DNA from: Microthrixaceae bacterium
GTDB taxonomy: Bacteria > Actinomycetota > Acidimicrobiia > Acidimicrobiales > Microtrichaceae
Assembly (NCBI GenBank): GCA_027493675.1
Contig: JAOSKI010000001.1
Location: 62,001 to 126,000 of the forward strand
Reading direction: 5' to 3'
DNA length: 64,000 nucleotides
Shown here: in pieces, positions 58,949-64,000 of the stretch
Numbering within the stretch: the stretch's first letter is position 1
How the letters are laid out: every line of letters begins with the position of its first letter
The notes under the pieces: model-generated
What the model was told of the DNA's origin: nothing
The model's database searches: none
The model's input: only the letters and a program-made list of their open reading frames with translations
Program-made: the position numbers and the translations under genes

Positions 58949-59719
58949 TCAGCTCCAGGTCTTCCACGGTGCGTGGCCGTCGTCCCAGAGCTGCTCAAGG
59001 AGCTTCTTGTCCCTGATCGTGTCCATGCACTGCCAGAACCCGTGGTGGCGATACGCCATGAGCTGACCGTCCTTCGCGAGGTGCTCGAGCGGCTCCTTCT
59101 CCCACTGCGTGTCGTCGCCTTCTATGTAGTCGAAGACGCCGGGTTCCACCACGAAGAAGGCACCGTTGATCCAGCCCTCCCCCGCCTGAGGCTTCTCGGA
59201 GAACTCCGAGATCCGATCCCCGTCCAGTTCGAGGTGTCCGAAGCGGGCCGGCGGGCGCACCGCCGTCATGGTCGCCAGCTTTCCGTGTGAACGATGGAAC
59301 TCGAGAAGCGCACCGAGGTCTACGTCGGAGACACCATCACCCCAGGTGAGCATGAAGGTCGAGTCGCCAATGTGGGGTCGGAGCCGCTTGATCCGACCTC
59401 CGGTTGCCGTGGGTTGGCCTGTGTCCACCAGCGACACAGTCCAGTCCTCGCACCCGGATTCGATGGCTTCCACGCTCCCGTCGCTGCCACGCACCGTGAG
59501 ATCGGCCGCGAGCGACACGTAGTCGACCATCCACCGCTTGATGTACTCGCCCTTGTACCCGAGCGCGATGACGAACTCATCGAAGCCGTGGTGCTCGTAG
59601 TGCTTCATGATGTGCCACAGGATCGGCTGATTCCCGACCTCAACCATGGGCTTGGGCTTGGTCTCGGTCTCCTCGGCCAGCCTCGTGCCCAGCCCACCGG
59701 CCAGGATTGCCACCTTCAT
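58949..59719 (-). CDS. rfbF: Glucose-1-phosphate cytidylyltransferase
   Basis: It makes CDP-glucose from CTP and glucose-1-phosphate, the entry step to CDP-3,6-dideoxyhexoses and related branched sugars. The 256 residues are the normal length. The nucleotidyltransferase motif is MKVAILAGGLGTRLAEETETKPKPMVEVG, with the Lys typical of the family. Other signatures are WHIMKHYEHHGFDEFVIALGYKG, FMLTWGDGVSDVDLGALLEFH, RPPARFGHLELDGD and EGWINGAFFVVEPGVFDYI. ATG 59719 gives the family N-terminus; the upstream in-frame residues are not conserved. There are no frame breaks. It is the first gene of the minus-strand operon (rfbF-SDR-methyltransferases-Wzz-ligase-repeat protein-GT2-GT4), divergent from the plus-strand GT2. 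I found no CDP-glucose 4,6-dehydratase, although the SDR might act in its place. Confidence 0.92.
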   Translation of the reverse strand: MKVAILAGGLGTRLAEETETKPKPMVEVGNQPILWHIMKHYEHHGFDEFVIALGYKGEYIKRWMVDYVSLAADLTVRGSDGSVEAIESGCEDWTVSLVDTGQPTATGGRIKRLRPHIGDSTFMLTWGDGVSDVDLGALLEFHRSHGKLATMTAVRPPARFGHLELDGDRISEFSEKPQAGEGWINGAFFVVEPGVFDYIEGDDTQWEKEPLEHLAKDGQLMAYRHHGFWQCMDTIRDKKLLEQLWDDGHAPWKTWS

Positions 59720-59839
59720 GAGACCCTTCCTCGGTTGGTCATCACCACTCCCACCTCTCCTCACTCAAGTCGCTCCGGCCTCGATACAGCCCAAGAGTTC
59801 GGCTACGAAGTCCCGCGAATCTACCTACCGTACGGCGAG

Positions 59840-59845
59840 TATACT
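59840..59845 (+). promoter_or_regulatory. Possible -10 box TATACT
   Basis: TATACT lies in the 137-base gap between the divergent rfbF and GT2 genes, 12 bases before the ATG at 59857. It is the most AT-rich spot of the gap. No matching -35 element was confirmed. Confidence 0.35.
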
Positions 59846-59856
59846 TGTCGTCTTTC

Positions 59857-60814
59857 ATGATGCATCAATGCGTTCTGTGGCATGTCGACTTGTCCGTAGG
59901 AACCGAAGTCGCAGGCCATGGCGCGGCCGGCACCCAGGTAACCATCCCGCAGTCGATGCGTAACAATGACACCGTGGTCGATCCAAACGGCTCCAGTGCG
60001 CGGCACCCCGCGATCGCCGCTCGGATACGCGCTGCCGGCGGAACCGTCATCCGACACACGATCGGAGTGCTTCCGTTCTTCGAGTACGCACTGGAGGTGA
60101 CCAGGTTCGGGGGCCACGCGCGAGCTCAAGCGCCGTGAGGATGCGATGGTCTCGGCTCTCACCCGTTGCGGCCTCGACATCCCACCTGCCGGCATTGCCA
60201 CCATCATCCCCACCTATCGTCGCCCTGAGCTCCTCCCGCACGCCGTGGAGTCCGCCCTGGCCCAGACGATCATCGATCACCACATCGTCGTCATCGACGA
60301 CGGAGGCGGCATGCTGGGCGCTCTCCCCGAAAGCCCTCGCATCACGGCTCTCGAGCTCCCTGAGAACGTCGGTTGTGCAGGTGTGGTCAGAAACATCGGG
60401 ATCCGACTGTCTCGGTCGCGGCTCATCGCATTCCTCGATGACGACAACACATGGGAGGCCGACCACCTGGAGCGAGCGGTACAGGCTCACGCTCAGGGGG
60501 CCGAACTGACCTATTCGTGTCTCAGGCGAGTGGACGAGCACAACACCCTCGTGGACATACTCGGGGAACCGTTCGACCGTTCCGCCATGCGCAACCGATC
60601 GCTGGTCGACACCAACGCGATGGTCATCCGGCGACGGCCCGAGGTCCACTTCAGTCGTACCCCACGCCATCGCGACGACTTCCCTGGCGAGGACTGGGAG
60701 ATCGCCTGGAGGCTCAGCCGCAACCTCAAGGTGCAGCACATACCCGTGACGACGGTCCGCTACATGGTCCACCCGGGAAGCCACTACACACAATGGGGTG
60801 ACCGTTTCCGCTGA
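59857..60814 (+). CDS. GT2-type glycosyltransferase, one frame break
   Basis: This GT-A enzyme of about 320 residues may start at ATG 59857. The N-terminal 85 residues (MRNNDTVVDPNGSSARHPAIAA, LPFFEYALEVTRFGG) look like an added module. After one indel near 60118 it continues AGIATIIPTYRRPELLPHAVESALAQT, HIVVIDDGG and VVRNIGIRLSRSRLIAFLDDDNTW. LDDDN is the DxD metal site, TYSCLRRVDEHNTLV and FPGEDWEIAWRLSRNLKVQHIPVTTVRY follow, with the ED(W) acceptor-side motif. An alternative start at 60146 would give only the catalytic core. The stop codon lies inside a strong hairpin shared with the convergent RidA gene. Confidence 0.8.
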
Positions 60815-60832
60815 CCACGTCAGCGGAAACGG
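60802..60832. terminator. Bidirectional terminator hairpin
   Basis: Exact 13-base arms (CCGTTTCCGCTGA at 60802-60814 and its complement at 60820-60832) enclose a CCACG loop. It lies between the ends of the convergent GT2 and RidA genes; its left arm includes the GT2 stop codon. Confidence 0.8.
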
Positions 60833-60853
60833 CGTTGAGCCACCCTGACCGGC

Positions 60854-61207
60854 TCACGAACGCAGGTCGGCAGTGGCTTCGAGTTCCACCAGGGCGTCCT
60901 GCGGCAGTCCGGAGACCACCACCGTCGTCCTGGCGGGGCGAGGCTCGGTGAACCTCTGCGTGAAGAGCTCGTTGAGCGCACCCACCTGATCGCCGTCTGT
61001 CAGGTAGCAGACGAGTCGTACGACATCTGCCATCTCGACACCCTCCGACGCCAGGAGCGTCTCGAGGTTGTCGAAGGCAGCCTCGAGCTGAAGCCGGAAT
61101 CCACCGGTCAGACCGGACTCTGTTCGCCCCAGGACACCCGCGGTGAAAAGCAGGCCAGCTGCCCTACGCGTGCGGCTATAGGGAGGAGTGCCTGATGTGC
61201 GGTCCAT
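60854..61207 (-). CDS. RidA (YjgF/YER057c/UK114) family protein
   Basis: This 117-residue enamine/imine deaminase-type protein starts at ATG 61207. It has the expected small alpha/beta fold: AAGLLFTAGVLG, QLEAAFDNLETLLASEGVEMADVVRLVCYLTD and PARTTVVVSGLPQDALVELEATA. RTT in PARTTV carries the Arg that binds the substrate carboxylate in active RidA proteins. The N-terminus is close to the family's SxxPxSxAxxxG pattern. It would detoxify reactive 2-aminoacrylate-type intermediates. An upstream in-frame extension to 61282 is not conserved. It follows the PAS/GGDEF gene on the same strand with a gap of about 40 bases. Confidence 0.87.
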   Translation of the reverse strand: MDRTSGTPPYSRTRRAAGLLFTAGVLGRTESGLTGGFRLQLEAAFDNLETLLASEGVEMADVVRLVCYLTDGDQVGALNELFTQRFTEPRPARTTVVVSGLPQDALVELEATADLRS

Positions 61208-61247
61208 GCGGGAAACGATACGCCGACACCAACCACCACGGTCGGGA

Positions 61248-63027
61248 CTACGGGACTGCTTGAGGACTCCGCTCGGATCCACTCCCTGGCGCAGGTCGGT
61301 CGAACACCGACTGCTCGGTGAGGGTCAGCACGATCCCACGGATCTCGGGGTTCGTCAGCTGGTTGTTGGCGGCCACCTGTACAAGGTGCCAATGTCCGTC
61401 GGCGTCCACGACACGGATCTCGATCGGTTCTCCGGGCCCCGGCTCTCGAACGACATGGCTGAACGCCGCTGAGGCATAGCTGCGATCCTCGCGGTGCACG
61501 AGTTGGATCACGTCCATGCCGGCGCTGCTCTCCGGATCGAACCCGAACACGGAGTAGGCGGCCTGTGTGGCGCTCAAGAGCCGAGCGTCGGAGTCGACCG
61601 CCAACATGATGCTCAGGGCTTCCATCGCGGTGCTGAGCCGCGGACCCGGCTCGCAGGGGTCTGGGTCGCGACCTCGCCCGAGCATCGCCTTGCGGCGCTT
61701 GTCGGCGTACATCGCCGTGTCGGCTCTCTCAAGTACTTCCTCGGGTGTCTCGCCGTCGCGCACCGCGATGGCTCCGATGGCCACGCCCACGCCGTTCGCC
61801 CCGACGAGCGCTGCCTCGACCGACGAGCGGAGGCGATCGGTCAGCCGTTCCAGAGAGCGGCGTCTCGCCATCATCACCACGACGAACTCATCACCGCCGA
61901 CCCGTGCAGCCAGGTCTCCGGGCCGTATCGCCCGCCGTAGCGCGTCGGACACCCGTCTCAGCACCTCGTCGCCGGCATGGTGACCTTCGGTGTCGTTCAA
62001 GGTCTTGAAGTCGTTGAGGTCGGCGAAGAACACCACCAGTGCATCCCCGTCGAGCTGCGAGACGCTCATCAGCTCGTCGAGGCGCTCCTGCATCGCTGAG
62101 CGATTCAGCAATCCGGTCAGGGATCCCTCGTGGCCGCCATGGCGAGGATCGTTCCCGCGAGCACCGGCGCACCGTCGCCAAGAGCGACGAGCACATCAGC
62201 GAGACGATGTCCGCGTTCGCGTCGTCCCACTGCTCGGGATGATCACCGAACTCGATTGTGACCACCCCGTCGGTCCCAGTCGAGGATTCGAGCCAGATGC
62301 GAACGGTGTGGTCCGATCCGTCGAAGGTGTATTCGCACGGCAGAGTACGAAGATGGCTCAGCCCTGAGGCAGCCTCGGTCCGGCCCACCAAGTCGGGCAC
62401 ACGGCTCCTGCCACTCTGCCAGGCCGCGATGGTGTGGAGACCGTCACCGCTGGAGTTCAGCTCAGCGACCTCGATCGACTCGGCGTCCAACACGGCTGCC
62501 AGCCCGCTCAGCAGAGCCGTCGACCGCGTCGGTTCGTCGACCCACTCCATCGAGGCGCAGTCCACATAGAAGCTGGTGGCCAGGCCCCTGAGACGGCGTC
62601 GACGGCCTTCGATCGCATCCTCCTCACCCACCGCTCGGATCCCCAGGACGAACCACACGCCCCCGACGTCATCGACGGTGTTGGCAGTAACACGACAGTC
62701 CACGTAGTCACCCGCGGCGTTCAGCAGACGCAGGCGGGTGGCGATGTGGTAGCCGTCGTCCCGCGACGCCTCGGAGGCCGCTCCGATCGCATGGGCGACG
62801 TCATCGGCGTGCACGAAGTCCACCACGGAGCGCCCCCTGAAGGCGAGCGGGTCGTATCCAAGGAGCCGACCGATCGCGCCGTTGGCCCACATGACACGCA
62901 ACTCGGGGTCGGCAAGCACGATCACATCGGGTGCGTTGCTCGTGGCGAAGGCCTCACACCATGCGACATCAGGCAGCTGATCCAGGTCCGATCCTTGGTC
63001 GGTCGCGGCATCCATCGATGGATGCAT
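61248..63027 (-). CDS. PAS-GAF-GGDEF-PAS diguanylate cyclase, one frame break
   Basis: This soluble signalling protein of about 590 residues may start at ATG 63027 or 63015. The first PAS reads APDVIVLADPELRVMWANGAIGRLLGYDPLAF, with DFVHADDVAHAIGAASEAS. A GAF-like region follows (LLSGLAAVLDAESIEVAELNSSGDG). One indel near 62135 precedes the cyclase domain: LVVFFADLNDFKTLNDTEGHHAGDEVL and the active signature ARVGGDEFVVVM, with an inhibitory site RPGD spaced correctly (RxxD four residues before RVGGDEF). A second PAS follows (IMLAVDSDARLLSATQAAYSVFG, ELVHREDRSYASAAF), giving a cyclase flanked by sensors. No membrane segment is present. The frame is also open upstream, so the border with the coiled-coil gene is uncertain. 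Confidence 0.82.
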
Positions 63028-64000
63028 CGGTCGACACAGGGCTCGACCGGAGCATTTCCCTCGGAGGTGTGTGGGACCACGCAGGTGGATCGCCCTTGAG
63101 TCACCGCGGAGGGTGCTGCCCTCCGCCTGGCGCCCCTGGGACCGAGCCAACCGTCGTCCAAGCCACCGGCGCCGGCCGAGTCGCACGAGCGCACCGGCGT
63201 CGGCATCCAGCCTCTTGGCCCAGAAGGCGACCGATTCGTCCTGGGTCAGGCACACGAACTGCACACCGGGCGAGTTCGCAACCACCGCGTCCAGAACCTC
63301 TGTAGCTGACCGACCGAACGACGAGAAGGAATCCGTCAGCAGCACCGGCGTCGGCTCGGCATCCCCGCACACAACCTGCTCGGTCACCGCCCGGATGACG
63401 ATCGCGACCTCGGTTGCGGTCGACTCTGCACCACTGGTGTTCAGCACAGAGCCATCCGTCATGAGCTCCTCACGCTCCGCTCGCAGAGTCTCCAACTCGG
63501 CTTCCTTCTCCTCCAGCAGCTCCAAGGCCTGCCCGTGCACCTGTTCGGCCTGCACCAGCAGCGCTTCGAGGTCCGCCAGCCGGGCCTGCGCGACATCCAA
63601 CTCGGTGCGTATCACCTCGGGGTCGACCAGGCCCTCGCGCTCCGCGCGCCGCTCAGCCAGCACCTCGCGGGACATCTCCAGGCCAACTCGGAGCGAATCC
63701 AGTGAGGCACGAACCGCCGCGGGTGCATCGAGGAGCTCCTGTGGAAGCTGGGGAATGGTCGCCAACACCTCTGCGGAGAGCGATTCAGGCTCCACGCCCG
63801 TTGCATCTGAGATCCGCCGGCGAAGGCCCCCGCGTCGATCGTTCAGCTCACCCAGCGCCGAAGCCGCCTGCTCGCGAGCCATCTCGAGGGCATCGGTGGC
63901 TCGCACCGATTCCGCGCGTGCACGATCCACCGTCGCTTCGATCGCGCCGCCCACGGACCGCGTGGACAGAGCGATCGTGTAGTCCAGATAGGAGTCGAAG
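63028..64000 (-). CDS. Coiled-coil SMC/RecN-like ATPase, 3' portion only
   Basis: The gene enters from beyond the right end of the window. The visible 320 residues start with coiled-coil heptads (RARAESVRATDALEMAREQAA, ARLADLEALLVQAEQVHGQ, LLEEKEAELETLRAEREELM). They end in an ATPase-like half domain: PVLLTDSFSSFGRSATEVLDAVVANSP and VQFVCLTQDESVAFWAKRL. These correspond in position to the Walker B (DxxF.SxD..) and the following strand of SMC/RecF-family ATPases, but the Walker B acidic pair is replaced (LLTDSF, no DE). The head domain and Walker A would lie outside the window. After GRRRWLGRRLARSQG the frame continues into the PAS protein without a stop, so the exact end is unresolved. Confidence 0.65.

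Overview
The window is GC-rich (roughly two thirds G+C by eye) bacterial chromosome. Several genes point to an actinobacterium: a mycothiol-dependent alcohol dehydrogenase relative, an Rpf-like muralytic lipoprotein, a small surface protein ending in an LAFTG (class E-type) sorting signal, a methionine aminopeptidase with an N-terminal SEC-C zinc motif, and a two-subunit methylmalonyl-CoA mutase. Acidimicrobiia is my best guess, but that is an inference from general gene style and not shown by a marker gene. No rRNA or CRISPR array is present. Many otherwise conventional genes are split by single-base indels, often in G/C runs. I therefore annotate many genes as spanning several frames and read most breaks as likely sequence errors, not biological decay. 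Break density is very uneven: it is high at 0.2-2.4, 5.4-9.9, 23-34 and 43-48 kb, and near zero in 14.9-16.2, 34.5-35.5, 41-43.3, 53.3-55.5 and 59 kb.

Layout. 0-14.4 kb is housekeeping: methylmalonyl-CoA mutase (both subunits), a large membrane PAS-GGDEF-EAL protein, a broken GNAT/autoinducer-synthase-like gene, a poorly readable stretch (7.7-9.3 kb), a GAF protein, an AI-2E family permease, an MBL hydrolase, prephenate dehydratase and methionine aminopeptidase. 14.5-18.7 kb holds three tRNA genes (Ser-UGA, Ser-GCU, Arg-ACG) with a DUF167 protein, a PI-PLC-like lipoprotein, an alcohol dehydrogenase missing its catalytic half, a methyltransferase and the Rpf-like protein.

18.6-23.1 kb is a small integrated element. 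It uses the 3' end of tRNA-Arg as attachment site (45-bp attL, 44-bp attR), carries a tyrosine integrase, and has been invaded by an IS256-family element. That event removed the 3' end of the integrase and the 5' end of an ImmA/IrrE-type peptidase gene. A PIN-domain/HTH toxin-antitoxin pair remains as cargo.

23.1-60.8 kb is a large surface-polysaccharide region. It holds a Wzc-like chain-length/tyrosine kinase protein and a second Wzz-type protein, two Wzx-type flippases, a Wzy-like polymerase and an O-antigen ligase-like protein, many GT2/GT4/GT28-type glycosyltransferases, UDP-GlcNAc 2-epimerase, glucose-1-phosphate cytidylyltransferase, an SDR epimerase/dehydratase, three zinc-motif C-methyltransferase-like proteins and an FkbM methyltransferase. 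Interspersed are large, probably exported proteins: a DUF4091-PD40-FG-GAP protein, a DUF4012 protein and a giant protein built of near-identical 307-residue repeats, plus a PIG-L deacetylase fused to about 500 residues of beta-rich sequence. The duplicated Wzx/Wzz/polymerase-type functions suggest two assembly systems. CDP-glucose chemistry plus C-methyltransferases suggests a branched or C-methylated deoxysugar (inference).

60.8-64 kb returns to other functions: RidA, a PAS-GAF-GGDEF-PAS protein and the 3' part of a coiled-coil ATPase-like gene that runs off the end of the window.
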